64,000 nucleotides of DNA from Microglena sp. YARC (GCA_022414725.1 CM039465.1:20784613-20848612), one strand, 5' to 3'; positions 1-14,614 are shown, numbered from the stretch's first letter. Numbers and translations: made by a program. The notes: generated by a model not told the origin, from the letters alone.

Positions 1-72
1 AACTGTATAATTTGTTGAGTAAGTAAACCCATAACCCTAACCCTAAACCTGTCGTTGTTGTCGTCGTCGTCC

Positions 73-108
<36 letters not shown>

Positions 109-175
109 CCATCAGCAGCAGCAGCAGCAGCAGCAGCAGCACCACCACCACCACCACCACCACCACCATGATGCC
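1..175. repeat. Telomere-like and trinucleotide repeats
   Basis: 'aaccctaaccctaaacc' at 33-50 (plant/green-algal telomere type, degenerate) followed by (GTT/GTC), (CAT), (CAG) and (CAC) runs. Confidence 0.85.
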
Positions 176-636
176 ATTAGTGCCTGATCTGACAGTCATG
201 AATTCATAATGAAGTAGCTCATACCTGGGTAGCAGACTAGTAGGGTTACATGGACACATTGTGCAGTCACCCTGAATTGTCATCAGGCAAGGCAAGGCAA
301 TAGGATAATCTATCAAGGCAATAGGATATTATTATGCAATGCTAATTTCATTGGCATCACAAATGAACAGTCAGAAAAATTATCTGACATGTGGTTGTAC
401 ATATCTCAGAAAAAGACAGCTTGAGCGATGAACGATTGAATTGCGCGGTGCTGGGCTTTGTGGGCCTGGCATGTATAGAGATACATGGACACATTGTGCA
501 ATCACCCTGAATTATCATGTATACTTATCCTTATCCTGTTGGGCATGATCTATTGGTCCTCTGCCGCTCCCTAGTTGTGTTTGTATTTTTATGTTCGTAT
601 TTTTGTGTATGTATTTTTCGCGTATGTATTTTTACA
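176..636. other. Unassigned sequence
   Basis: A 'tacatggacacattgtgcagtcaccctgaatt' motif occurs at 247 and 483, so it is a short repeat. No gene found. Confidence 0.4.
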
Positions 637-765
637 GTCCAGGGGTAGCCAAATAGGCTAAAGGGACTTGCCCAACCTTCAAAAATGGAAGGTAGTTTAA
701 CAAAAACAAGCCCTGGTGAACTGAACCCCGAGAGCATAGCAGTGCCTAGGGCTTTACCAGAGCTT
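637..765 (+). repeat. CATA-linked short interspersed repeat, copy
   Basis: 'acagtccaggggtagccaaataggctaaagggacttgcccaacc' and 'caagccctggtgaactgaaccccg'. First copy in the window. Confidence 0.85.
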
Positions 766-1325
766 TTTTCCACTACCAGTAGCGATCGCTACCTGGGACC
801 CTGTTTTGGCCAAACCTTCCTCTACCATGAGACTCGAATCTTGGCCCCGCCCCCCAAATCCCCTGGGCCTGTCCTTCAGGCCCCATACCCAAATCGCTAC
901 CAATAGCCCAACCTTGAAGGACACCAAATCCCTGATTGCTACCAGAGGAACCCCTTTCTGAGATGGAACAATAGTCACTGTAGCAAAGAGTCAGCTCTAT
1001 ATTAGCAGGTTTTTTTGCCAAACCTTCCTCTACCATGAGACTCGAAGCTTGGCCCTGCCCCCCGACCCCCCCGGGGCTGGAACTTTGGGCGGCCTACCCC
1101 AATTGCTACCAGTAGCCCAACCTTGAACGACACCAAATCCCCAATTGCTACCAGAAGACGCCCTTTCTGAGATGGACCAAAAGTCACTGTAGCAAAGAGT
1201 CAGCTCTATTTTAGCCCCCTGGGGCTGGACCTTTGGGCGGCCTACCCCAATTGCTACCAGGAGCCCAATCTTGAAGGACACCAAATCCAAAATTGCTACC
1301 AGAAGACCCCCTTTCTGCAAAACAA
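765..1325. repeat. About 210-bp tandem repeat (2.5 units)
   Basis: 'ccaaaccttcctctaccatgagactcgaa.cttggccc' and 'gctaccag.agcccaa.cttgaa.gacaccaaatcc' and 'aaagagtcagctctat.ttag' recur at 800, 1015 and 1200. No splice border was matched to it. Confidence 0.85.
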
Positions 1326-1339
1326 GCTCTGGGCCTTAC

Positions 1340-2115
1340 AGATACTACTACAGGGATTTAATATTTCCGCTATATATAGCGATCGCTAGTTTTGACCCCG
1401 TTTTGGCGAAATCATCGCTATAAAAAAAAGTAAAAAAAAAGTTTGTTTTTCATTTTGCCCTAAATAGCCCTAAAAAGCTACAAAAAGCTGTAAACAGCTA
1501 TAGAAAGCACCAAAAAGCTGTCCCTGGAGGAGGCTTAAAACCTTCAAGCTAGGAGAAACCCACTTTCAGATTTGAAAAAGAATTCACTGTACTACTATGC
1601 TTGTGTTCTTGCTCTATGCATGTGATCTTGCTTTTGGGCTTGAGCTTGGGATGGGGATGGGGATGGAGGTGGGGATAGCATAAATGAATAACTAATACAG
1701 GAACTAATATGCCTTATTACGAGGCATGAGGATAAGGAGTTCAGCCCATTTGATTGCACTGGGGCCAACCACCACCTTGCAGGAACTACTCTATGCCTGT
1801 GGTGTTGGTTTGGGTATGGGTTTGGGGAGGGAGAGGGGGGTGACGGGGAGGGGGAGGGGGGTACTTTTTTCATTCCTGTCATCTGTGCCATTTTTATGCT
1901 TGGGCTTGGGCTGGGGTTGACAGCTTCAGCTGTGGCCATATGGACAAAGACGGGGTCACCCTCAGGGGGCTAGTAGGTGCAGGGGGGAAGGTGATTGTGC
2001 TTAGTTGTGGCTTTGTGCTTGGTCTTGTGCTTGTGCTTGTGCTTGGTGGTTGACCAGCACAACGCTCAACCTCCCCATTCAATAACTATCCACCCCCATC
2101 TCACCTGCCCTTCAG
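1340..2115. other. Unassigned sequence with G/T-rich runs
   Basis: 'agcta.aaaaagctgtaaacagct' runs at 1465-1520, then GGGGATGGGG and TTGTGCTTG repeats at 1640-2050. No supported exon before 2116. Confidence 0.45.
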
Positions 2116-2193
2116 GACCTCTACCTTCTAGGTTCCAACCCTGATGATGAGGGCAAGATACTGAACTACGCTGAGGGAGGCTGCATTCGAAAG
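2116..2193 (+). CDS. Gene 1 exon 1 (first recognised)
   Basis: Acceptor ctgcccttcag precedes 26 open codons ([20 protein letters not shown]...) and a GTGGAT donor. Phase 0 at both ends matches exon 2. A short echo of its 3' edge (gaaaggtgg) recurs at 2235. It lacks the large ghost array that supports other exons, so it is less certain. Confidence 0.55.
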
Positions 2194-5100
2194 GTGGATT
2201 TGAAATTCGAATTTGAATTTGGATTTGAATTTGAAAGGTGGAAACTGAACTACACCAAGGGGCTGTTAGGAATTCGTTTCTAGACCCAACGCTCATAATG
2301 TTTTGTTTTTGCATTATGCTCCCCCCCCCCCACCCCCCCTCCTACCACCCCCTTCCATGCTTGTAAGGCTCATATCTACTGCACCAATTATAATGAGGGG
2401 GTCAAAGTATGAGGTATAGGGATCCTCTCAATGTGCTTTATCAATTTGTGGTCTTACATGGTTCGGGGGCTTACGTCCTCTTTGGGCACCGAATGGAGCG
2501 TACGGTACACGGTTCAGTTTGTCAATGCTTTTTCATGAGTGTTCTCAGGGCGAATTTTCAATGGTTGGTGGTGTCATTGTGTGTGACTAGTCGCTAAGTG
2601 TATGCGTGTGTTAGGGGGTAGGTGCTGTAAAATCTGCATTGGGCACCACATTGAGCGTACGGTACACGGTTCAGTCTATCAATGCTTTTTCATGAGTGCG
2701 CGCTTGGAAGTACACTGTACGGCACATGTGTGTGAGGCAGCTCTGACATGTTGATGGACGCTGCCATGGGAAACATAAAACACAAATCTGAAATAATTAA
2801 GAGACAGCTTATGACATGGTGACTGATGCTGCCGTGGAAAACATAAGCAAACTTCTGAAATAGATTATTATTCAAGATTAAAAAATAATTTCATTAAATT
2901 ATTAATTGTCTCTGATCGTGAGGCAGCTTATGACGCAGTGACTGACGCTGTCGTGGAAAACATAAGCAAACATCTGAAATATATTATTATTCAAAATTAA
3001 AATATTATAATAAATCATTCATTATATAATTATATTAAATCGTTAATTATACAATTATATTAAATCATTAATTGTCTCTGATCATGAGGCAGCTTATGAC
3101 GCGGTGACTGACGCTGTTGTGGAAAACATAAGCAAACATCTGACATATATTATTATTCAAAATTAAAATGTTATAATAAATCATTTATTATATAATTATA
3201 TTAAATCGTTAATTATACAATTATATTAAATCATTAATTGTCTCTGATCATGAGGCAGCTTATGACGCGGTGACTGACGCTGTTGTGGAAAACATAAGCA
3301 AAACTATGAATTATATTATTATTCAAAATTAACAAGTAATTACATTAAATCATTCATTGTCTCTGATCGTGAGGCAGCTTATGACGCAGTGACTGACGCT
3401 GTTGTGGGAAATATAAGCAAACATCTGAAATAATTAATTATTCGAAATTAAAAACAATTATATTAAATCATTCATTGTCTCTGATTGTGAGGCAGCTGAT
3501 GATGTGTTGAATGGTACTGTGGTGGAGTTAACACCATTACCACCACTACCACCACCACTCTCTCTCACACTCACAATCAAGTGTTACGTTACATGGCTGT
3601 AGGTCCTGCTCATCATTAGCTCCTCCCTCACTTACTCTGCGCCATGGTATGGCATGCTGACTGATGCTATATCATGGATAACAAATCTGAAACACACTTT
3701 TACGCACTTTTCTTCACCATTCCACTATGACATGGCAGTAGGTTCTGCTCATCACCAGCTGTTCCATCACTGACTGTGAGACATGGTATAGCATGCTGAC
3801 CGATGCTACCATGGAAAGCATAAACACAATCTGAAATAATGAGCACTTTTTTTCACCATTCTTCTATGACATGGCTGTAGGTTCTGCTCATCACCAGCAG
3901 TTCCGTCACTGACTGTGAGGCAGCGTATGACATGGTGACTGATGCTGTCATGGAAAACATAAAACACAACTGAAATAACTAACACTGTTCTTCACCATTC
4001 CACTATGATGGGGCTGTAGGTTATGCTCATCACCAGCTGTTCCATCCCTGACTGTGAGACAGCTTATGACATGCTGACTGATGCTGACATGGAAAACATA
4101 AAACACAAATCTGAAACAATTGAGAGGCAGCTTCTGACATGGTGACTGACACTGGCGTGGTAAACACAAGCATTTTTATTTACCATTCCATTATGACATG
4201 GCTGTAGGTTCTGCTCATCACCAGCTGTTCCATCACTGACTGTGAGGCATGGTATGGCATGCTGACTGCCGCCGTCATGGAAAACATACACGCAAATCTG
4301 AAATAATAAATTAATCAATATTACAAAAAATCTGATCGTGAGGCTGCTTATGACATGGTGAACGGCGCTGTCGTGGAGTGACCACCACCACCACTTTGAA
4401 ATGGCGGTAGGTCCTGCTCATCACCAGCTGTTCAATCACTGACTGTGAGGCAGCTAATGACATGGTGACCGATGCTGTCATGGAAAACATAAACAAAACA
4501 CTGAACTAATTAACACGTTTCTTCACCATTCCACTGTAACATGGCTGTAGGTTCTGCTCATCACCAGCTGTTCTGTCACTGACTGTGAGGCCGCTTATGA
4601 CATGGTGACTGATGCGGTCATGGAGTGCATCAAGAGAAGTGAGAATGGGGAAAATGTATCGCCCACCTTGCTTCACTCCATAGCCATTGGAAGCAAAGAC
4701 AACCTTTTCGAGTTAAGAGGTGGGGCAAAAACTGCAAATACAATACAAGTGAAAGTGTTTATTTTTTACCCACCCCACCCCCACCCCCACCAAACACCAC
4801 CACTACCTCCATTCACCCCCACCCCCACCCCCATCAAACAACACCACTACCTCCATTCATCCCCACCACCACCACCACCACCACCAAACACCACCACTAC
4901 CTCCATTTACCCCCAACCCCAATAAGAGGTGGGGCACAACAAGGTGGTTCAAATTCAAGTGACAGCGTTTTATTTTTTACCCCACCCCACCCACACCCAC
5001 ACCAAACACCACTACCTCCATTCACCCCCAACCCCAATAAGAGGTGTGGCAAATACAAGTGACAGTGTTTTATTTTTTACCCACCCCCACCCCCACCCCA

Positions 5101-5505
5101 TCCAAACAACACCACTGCCTCCATTCACCCCACCCACAAAACACCCACACCCCCATAACCACCACCACCACCACCGATACCGGCACCGCCGCCACCATCA
5201 TGATCACCACCATCATCACCACCACCACCACCATCATCACCATCACCATCATCACCACCACCACAATCAGCATCAGCATCTTCACAACCACCACCACCAC
5301 CATCATCATCACCATCATCAGCAGCAGCACCACCACCAACATCAGCAGCAGCACCACCACTACCATCATCACCATCACCACCAACACCACTACCACCATC
5401 GTCATCACCACCATCATCATCAACACCATCACCACCGCCATCATCACCATCACCACCATCACAACCAACGTCATCATCATCATCACCACCATCACCACCA
5501 CCACG

Positions 5506-5556
<51 letters not shown>

Positions 5557-5633
5557 GTCATAAGCATCATCATCATAAGCATCATAAGCATCATCATCAT
5601 AAGCATCATCATCATCATCATCATCACCATAAG

Positions 5634-5666
<33 letters not shown>

Positions 5667-5696
5667 AAGCATCATCATCATCATCATCATCATAAG

Positions 5697-5747
<51 letters not shown>

Positions 5748-5805
5748 AAGCATCATAAGCATCATCATCATAAGCATCATAAGCATCATCATTATCATCA
5801 TCATC

Positions 5806-5879
<74 letters not shown>

Positions 5880-6026
5880 AAGCATCATCATCATCATCAT
5901 AAGCATCATCACCATCACCATCATAAGCATCAGCATCATCATCATCATCATCATCATGATCATCATCATCATCATCATCATGATCATCATAAGCATCATC
6001 ATCATAAGCATCATAAGCATCATAAG

Positions 6027-6114
<88 letters not shown>

Positions 6115-6198
6115 GCCATCATCATCATCATCGCCATCATCATCATCATCGCCATCATCATTATCATCATCATCATCGCCATCATCATCATCATCATG

Positions 6199-6235
<37 letters not shown>

Positions 6236-9200
6236 CCACCACCACCACCACCACCACCATCACCACCACCACCACCACCACCACCACCACCACCACCACA
6301 ATCATCTTCTTCTCTGTCTTTTGACCTTCACAGAGGTTGCGCAGCAAAGCGGAGGCGGGGCACTGTTCTGCAACAGTGCGGATGACACTGATGTTTTGAA
6401 GCAGAGTAGCTTCATGTTGGATGTGATGACCAAACGGGGGTGAGTGAAGGGTGGTTAAGGGGGTGGAGGGTTGGGTTGGGGTGTGGGGGGGGGGGGGAAG
6501 GGGGGAAGGGGTTGGTGGTGTGTGTGAAGGGGGGAGATAAAGGGTGGGTTGGTGAGGGTAAGGGTGTGGAGGGTTTGTGTGTGTGTTTGGGGGGGTGGTT
6601 GGTGGGGGGGGTGGGGGTGGGGGGGGGGGAACTATTCTGCAGCAGTGTGGATGGCCCTGAAGTGTTGATGTAAAGATTTGTGTATGCGTCACCTGCAGAG
6701 TCAAAAAAAAGAAAAAACTTTAGGTGTGCCACCTGCAAAATCAAAAAAGAAGAAATAAGTTTTAAGCAAACAGCCTATGCATCACCTCCAGAATAAAAAG
6801 GAAAACAAATGTTTTTTTAACTGTCTACGCATCACGTATTTTGAACTGCCTATAAATCACCTGCTGATTCAAACAAAAAAGATTTTTTTGTTTGTTAACA
6901 GAAGTGCCTATGCTTCCCCTGTAGACTCAAACAAATAGTAAATTGTTGGTTTTGTTTAACTGTCTATGCATCACGTGCAGGGTCCTTCTTGAGCCCAGGT
7001 TGCTGGTCAACTCCAACTCCAGCCAACTTTTTAACTGTCTATGCATCACGTGCAGGGTCCTTCTTGAGCCCAGGTTGCTGGTCAACTCCAACTCCAGCCA
7101 ACTTTTTAACTGTCTATGCATCACGTGCAGGGTCCTTCTTGAGCCCAGGTTGTTGGTCAACTCCAACTCCAACCAACTTTTTAACTGTCTATGCATCACG
7201 TGCAGGGTCCTTCTTGATCCCAGGTTGTTGGTCAACTCCAACTCCAGCCAACTTTTTAACTGTCTATGCATCACGTGCAGGGTCCTTCTTGAGCCCAGGT
7301 TGTTGGTCAACTCCAACTCCAGCCAACTTTTTAACTGTCTATGCATCACGTGCAGGGTCCTTCTTGATCCCAGGTTGTTGGTCAACTCCAACTCCAGCCA
7401 ACTTTTTAACTGTCTATGCATCACGTGCAGGGTCCTTCTTGATCCCAGGTTGTTGGTCAACTCCAACTCCAGCCAACTTTTTAACTGTCTATGCATCACG
7501 TGCAGGGTCCTTCTTGATCCCAGGTTGTTGGTCAACTCCAACTCCAGCCAACTTTTTAACTGTCTATGCATCACGTGCAGGGTCCTTCTTGATCCCAGGT
7601 TGTTGGTCAACTCCAACTCCAGCCAACTTTTTAACTGTCTATGCATCACGTGCAGGGTCCTTCTTGATCCCAGGTTGTTGGTCAACTCCAACTCCAGCCA
7701 ACTTTTTAACTGTCTATGCATCACGTGCAGGGTCCTTCTTGAGCCCAGGTTGTTGGTCAACTCCAACTCCAGCCAACTTTTTAACTGTCTATGCATCACG
7801 TGCAGGGTCCTTCTTGATCCCAGGTTGTTGGTCAACTCCAACTCCAGCCAACTTTTTAACTGTCTATGCATCACGTGCAGGGTCCTTCTTGAGCCCAGGT
7901 TGTTGGTCAACTCCAACTCCAGCCAACTTTTTAACTGTCTATGCATCACGTGCAGGGTCCTTCTTGATCCAGGTTGTTGGTCAACTCCAACTCCAGCCAA
8001 CTTTTTAACTGTCTATGCATCACGTGCAGGGTCCTTCTTGATCCCAGGTTGTTGGTCAACTCCAACTCCAGCCAACTTTTTAACTGTCTATGCATCACGT
8101 GCAGGGTCCTTCTTGAGCCCAGGTTGTTGGTCAACTCCAACTCCAGCCAACTTTTTAACTGTCTATGCATCACGTGCAGGGTCCTTCTTGCCCAGGTTGT
8201 TGGTCAACTCCAACTCCAGCCAACTTTTTAACTGTCTATGCATCACGTGCAGGGTCCTTCTTGATCCCAGGTTGTTGGTCAACTCCAACTCCAGCCAACT
8301 TTTTAACTGTCTATGCATCACGTGCAGGGTCCTTCTTGAGCCCAGGTTGTTGGTCAACTCCAACTCCAGCCAACTTTTTAACTGTCTATGCATCACGTGC
8401 AGGGTCCTTCTTGAGCCCAGGTTGTTGGTCAACTCCAACTCCAGCCAACTTTTTAACTGTCTATGCATCACGTGCAGGGTCCTTCTTGATCCCAGGTTGT
8501 TGGTCAACTCCAACTCCAGCCAACTTTTTAACTGTCTATGCATCACGTGCAGGGTCCTTCTTGATCCCAGGTTGTTGGTCAACTCCAACTCCAGCCAACT
8601 TTTTAACTGTCTATGCATCACGTGCAGGGTCCTTCTTGATCCCAGGTTGTTGGTCAACTCCAACTCCAGCCAACTTTTTAACTGTCTATGCATCACGTGC
8701 AGGGTCCTTCTTGATCCCAGGTTGTTGGTCAACTCCAACTCCAGCCAACTTTTTAACTGTCTATGCATCACGTGCAGGGTCCTTCTTGAGCCCAGGTTGT
8801 TGGTCAACTCCAACTCCAGCCAACTTTTTAACTGTCTATGCATCACGTGCAGGGTCCTTCTTGAGCCCAGGTTGTTGGTCAACTCCAACTCCAGCCAACT
8901 TTTTAACTGTCTATGCATCACGTGCAGGGTCCTTCTTGAGCCCAGGTTGTTGGTCAACTCCAACTCCAGCCAACTTTTTAACTGTCTATGCATCACGTGC
9001 AGGGTCCTTCTTGATCCCAGGTTGTTGGTCAACTCCAACTCCAGCCAACTTTTTAACTGTCTATGCATCACGTGCAGGGTCCTTCTTGATCCCAGGTTGT
9101 TGGTCAACTCCAACTCCAGCCAACTTTTTAACTGTCTATGCATCACGTGCAGGGTCCTTCTTGATCCCAGGTTGTTGGTCAACTCCAACTCCAGCCAACT

Positions 9201-12200
9201 TTTTAACTGTCTATGCATCACGTGCAGGGTCCTTCTTGATCCCAGGTTGTTGGTCAACTCCAACTCCAGCCAACTTTTTAACTGTCTATGCATCACGTGC
9301 AGGGTCCTTCTTGATCCCAGGTTGTTGGTCAACTCCAACTCCAGCCAACTTTTTAACTGTCTATGCATCACGTGCAGGGTCCTTCTTGATCCCAGGTTGT
9401 TGGTCAACTCCAACTCCAGCCAACTTTTTAACTGTCTATGCATCACGTGCAGGGTCCTTCTTGATCCCAGGTTGTTGGTCAACTCCAACTCCAGCCAACT
9501 TTTTAACTGTCTATGCATCACGTGCAGGGTCCTTCTTGATCCCAGGTTGTTGGTCAACTCCAACTCCAGCCAACTTTTTAACTGTCTATGCATCACGTGC
9601 AGGGTCCTTCTTGAGCCCAGGTTGTTGGTCAACTCCAACTCCAGCCAACTTTTTTAACTGTCTATGCATCACGTGCAGGGTCCTTCTTGATCCCAGGTTG
9701 TTGGTCAACTCCAACTCCAGCCAACTTTTTAACTGTCTATGCATCACGTGCAGGGTCCTTCTTGATCCCAGGTTGTTGGTCAACTCCAACTCCAGCCAAC
9801 TTTTTAACTGTCTATGCATCACGTGCAGGGTCCTTCTTGATCCCAGGTTGTTGGTCAACTCCAACTCCAGCCAACTTTTTAACTGTCTATGCATCACGTG
9901 CAGGGTCCTTCTTGAGCCCAGGTTGTTGGTCAACTCCAACTCCAGCCAACTTTTTAACTGTCTATGCATCACGTGCAGGGTCCTTCTTGATCCCAGGTTG
10001 TTGGTCAACTCCAACTCCAGCCAACTTTTTAACTGTCTATGCATCACGTGCAGGGTCCTTCTTGAGCCCAGGTTGTTGGTCAACTCCAACTCCAGCCAAC
10101 TTTTTAACTGTCTATGCATCACGTGCAGGGTCCTTCTTGAGCCCAGGTTGTTGGTCAACTCCAACTCCAGCCAACTTTTTAACTGTCTATGCATCACGTG
10201 CAGGGTCCTTCTTGAGCCCAGGTTGTTGGTCAACTCCAACTCCAGCCAACTTTTTAACTGTCTATGCATCACGTGCAGGGTCCTTCTTGATCCCAGGTTG
10301 TTGGTCAACTCCAACTCCAGCCAACTTTTTAACTGTCTATGCATCACGTGCAGGGTCCTTCTTGAGCCCAGGTTGTTGGTCAACTCCAACTCCAGCCAAC
10401 TTTTTAACTGTCTATGCATCACGTGCAGGGTCCTTCTTGAGCCCAGGTTGTTGGTCAACTCCAACTCCAGCCAACTTTTTAACTGTCTATGCATCACGTG
10501 CAGGGTCCTTCTTGAGCCCAGGTTGTTGGTCAACTCCAACTCCAGCCAACTTTTTAAACTGTCTATGCATCACGTGCAGGGTCCTTCTTGAGCCCAGGTT
10601 GTTGGTCAACTCCAACTCCAGCCAACTTTTTTAACTGTCTATGCATCACGTGCAGGGTCCTTCTTGAGGCCCAGGTTGTTGGTCAACTCCAACTCCAGCC
10701 AACTTTTAACTGTCTATGCATCACGTGCAGGGTCCTTCTTGAGCCCAGGTTGTTGGTCAACTCCAACTCCAGCCAACTTTTTAACTGTCTATGCATCACG
10801 TGCAGGGTCCTTCTTGAGCCCAGGTTGTTGGTCAACTCCAACTCCAGCCAACTTTTTTAACTGTCTATGCATCACGTGCAGGGTCCTTCTTGAGCCCAGG
10901 TTGTTGGTCAACTCCAACTCCAGCCAACTTTTTAACTGTCTATGCATCACGTGCAGGGTCCTTCTTGAGCCCAGGTTGTTGGTCAACTCCAACTCCAGCC
11001 AACTTTTTTAACTGTCTATGCATCACGTGCAGGGTCCTTCTTGATCCCAGGTTGTTGGTCAACTCCAACTCCAGCCAACTTTTTAACTGTCTATGCATCA
11101 CGTGCAGGGTCCTTCTTGATCCCAGGTTGTTGGTCAACTCCAACTCCAGCCAACTTTTTAACTGTCTATGCATCACGTGCAGGGTCCTTCTTGATCCCAG
11201 GTTGTTGGTCAACTCCAACTCCAGCCAACTTTTTAACTGTCTATGCATCACGTGCAGGGTCCTTCTTGATCCCAGGTTGTTGGTCAACTCCAACTCCAGC
11301 CAACTTTTTAACTGTCTATGCATCACGTGCAGGGTCCTTCTTGATCCCAGGTTGTTGGTCAACTCCAACTCCAGCCAACTTTTTAACTGTCTATGCATCA
11401 CGTGCAGGGTCCTTCTTGATCCCAGGTTGTTGGTCAACTCCAACTCCAGCCAACTTTTTAACTGTCTATGCATCACGTGCAGGGTCCTTCTTGATCCCAG
11501 GTTGTTGGTCAACTCCAACTCCAGCCAACTTTTTAAACTGTCTATGCATCACGTGCAGGGTCCTTCTTGATCCCAGGTTGTTGGTCAACTCCAACTCCAG
11601 CCAACTTTTTAACTGTCTATGCATCACGTGCAGGGTCCTTCTTGAGCCCAGGTTGTTGGTCAACTCCAACTCCAGCCAACTTTTTAACTGTCTATGCATC
11701 ACGTGCAGGGTCCTTCTTGACCAGGTTGTTGGTCAACTCCAACTCCAGCCAACTTTTTAACTGTCTATGCATCACGTGCAGGGTCCTTCTTGAGCCCAGG
11801 TTGTTGGTCAACTCCAACTCCAGCCAACTTTTTAACTGTCTATGCATCACGTGCAGGGTCCTTCTTGAGCCCAGGTTGTTGGTCAACTCCAACTCCAGCC
11901 AACTTTTTTAAACTGTCTATGCATCACGTGCAGGGTCCTTCTTGAGCCCAGGTTGTTGGTCAACTCCAACTCCAGCCAACTTTTTAACTGTCTATGCATC
12001 ACGTGCAGGGTCCTTCTTGAGCCCAGGTTGTTGGTCAACTCCAACTCCAGCCAACTTTTTTAACTGTCTATGCATCACGTGCAGGGTCCTTCTTGAGCCC
12101 AGGTTGTTGGTCAACTCCAACTCCAGCCAACTTTTTAACTGTCTATGCATCACGTGCAGGGTCCTTCTTGATCCCAGGTTGTTGGTCAACTCCAACTCCA

Positions 12201-14558
12201 GCCAACTTTTTAAATGTCTATGCATCACGTGCAGGGTCCTTCTTGATCCCAGGTTGTTGGTCAACTCCAACTCCAGCCAACTTTTTAACTGTCTATGCAT
12301 CACGTGCAGGGTCCTTCTTGATCCCAGGTTGTTGGTCAACTCCAACTCCAGCCAACTTTTTAACTGTCTATGCATCACGTGCAGGGTCCTTCTTGATCCC
12401 AGGTTGTTGGTCAACTCCAACTCCAGCCAACTTTTTAACTGTCTATGCATCACGTGCAGGGTCCTTCATGAGCCCAGGTTGTTGGTCAACTCCAACTCCA
12501 GCCAACTTTTTAACTGTCTATGCATCACGTGCAGGGTCCTTCTTGAGCCCAGGTTGTTGGTCAACTCCCGAGCACACTTTGTCAGGGGTAACCTGCCACC
12601 AGTTCTGTCCCCATCACAACAGTCAACGGTAGGTATATTGTTTTCGTTGTGTTGCAATATTTGCTTGGCAAAGTCAACCTCTATGTATCCTATATAACCC
12701 CTATATATAACTTATGTATGTCCTATAAAACCTATATATAACCTATATGTCCTATGTAACCCCTATATAACCCCTATACAACATATGTATGTCATACATG
12801 TACTATATAACCCCTATATAACCTAGATAAAGCCTATACATGTCCTATATAACCTTTATGTCCTATATAACCCCTATATAACATATGTATGTCATACATG
12901 TACTATATAACCCCTATATAACCTAGATAAAGCCTATACATGTCCTATATAACCTTTATGTCCTATATAACCCCTATATAACATATGTATGTCATACATG
13001 TACTATATAACCTAGATTAAGCCTATACATGTCCTATATAACCTGTATGTCCTATATAACCCCTATACGTCCCCTATATATCCCCCTAGATAACCATTAT
13101 ATAACCTAGATGTCCTATTTAATTCCTATACAACCTATTTATAACATAAATATGTCCTATATAATGCCTATATAACCTATTAAAGGTTGGGCAAGTCTCT
13201 TTAGCATATTTGGATACCCCTGGACTAGACAAATAGATGTTTAGCTCGGGGGTGACAGTATTAAAAATGATCATCATCGCCATCTATATTTGGTGAAAAA
13301 CCTTAAGACTAACCCCCAAACCCTAAACCCCAAACCCAAACTCTAAACTGGTAACGGTTGCTTTCTTCGGAGGACTCCATCACAGTTGCGGGTCGTGTGA
13401 AAAAAGGGAAAAACGATTTTCAATTATATATACCATCACCTCTGTTTGGTGAAAACCCTAAACCCCAAACCCTAAATAGGTAACAGTTGCGTTCTTTGGA
13501 GACGGCATCTCTTCAGATGACTACATCACAGTTGTGGGTCATGTCCTGCAACCAATACATTTTGGGGTATACAAAAACATTATTTACCATGAGCATCATC
13601 TCTGTTCGTTGGAAGTCCGAAACCCTAAACCCTAAACCTCAAACCCCAAAACATACACAGGTAACGGTTGCATTCTTCGGAGACGGCATCTCTTCGGAAG
13701 ACTCTATCACAGTTGTGGGTCGTGTCCCAGGCGCTCCCAAGAGCATCGACCCTCGCTCCACAGATAGAGACCCGGTGTTTATCTATCCTCGAATCACGGC
13801 ACCGAACCCGCCCTTCCAGCTGATCCCACCCATCTCCAAGCCTTCAAGTGGTGCGTATCCTTTGGTTTGGCTTGGCTTGGCTTGGCTTGGCTTGGCTTGG
13901 CTTGTGGGTTTCCTTGTGGGTTGTCTTGGTTTGCGTTGCGTTGAGTTGGGTTGTTGGTTAGGGGGGGAATCAACATGTTCCAGGATGTATGAAAGGGTAA
14001 GCAAGTTGGTGTTGTATCTTTGTATCATTTGCGTCTGTTGTGCTCTTTATGTTTAATTGTGTGATGGAAAGAGGTGGTGTTGGTTTGTTTGGCTTGGCTT
14101 GGTTAGGGTGGCTTGGCTCAGCTTGGTTTGGGTGGCTTGGCTTGGCTTGGCTTGGTTTGGGTGGCTTGGCTTGGCTTGGCTTGGCTTGACCTGCATTGTA
14201 TTGAGTTGAGTTGGTGTTTGTGTTGTGGCCCAGTGGACCCATGGAAGGTCCTTCTAACTCCAACTATATTTCTATATCCCCCCCCCACACACACACAAAC
14301 ACACACACACACAAAACACACACACAAACACGCTCTCACACACACACACGCACGCACGCACGCACGCCGCACGCACGCACGCACGCACACACACATGCAC
14401 ACACACACACACACGCACACACACACCACAGACATCCCCCCCCCCACACACACACCATCACCCCCCACACACACACCACACACATCCCCCCCACACACAT
14501 ACACACACACACACACACCACACACATCCCCCCACCACCACCACCACCACCACCACAC

Positions 14559-14614
<56 letters not shown>

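Noticed and set aside
4929..6704. Long poly-His, poly-Ile and poly-Met open frames
   Set aside because: Translations of the CAT/CAC microsatellite; no splice or codon evidence beyond exon 3, which is called separately.
6956..12534. CRISPR array
   Set aside because: No unique spacers; the units are head-to-tail copies in a spliced eukaryotic gene.
6927..12697. Open frames of up to 904 codons on both strands over the 75-bp array
   Set aside because: Unit length is a multiple of three, so several frames stay open; only the last exon is called. Possible isoforms are raised as a finding.
12660..13180. TATA-box promoter cluster
   Set aside because: TATATAA strings are units of a tandem repeat inside an intron.
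13487..14056. 189-codon frame starting [11 protein letters not shown]
   Set aside because: Mixes a ghost, intron and exon 5; only exon 5 has splice support.
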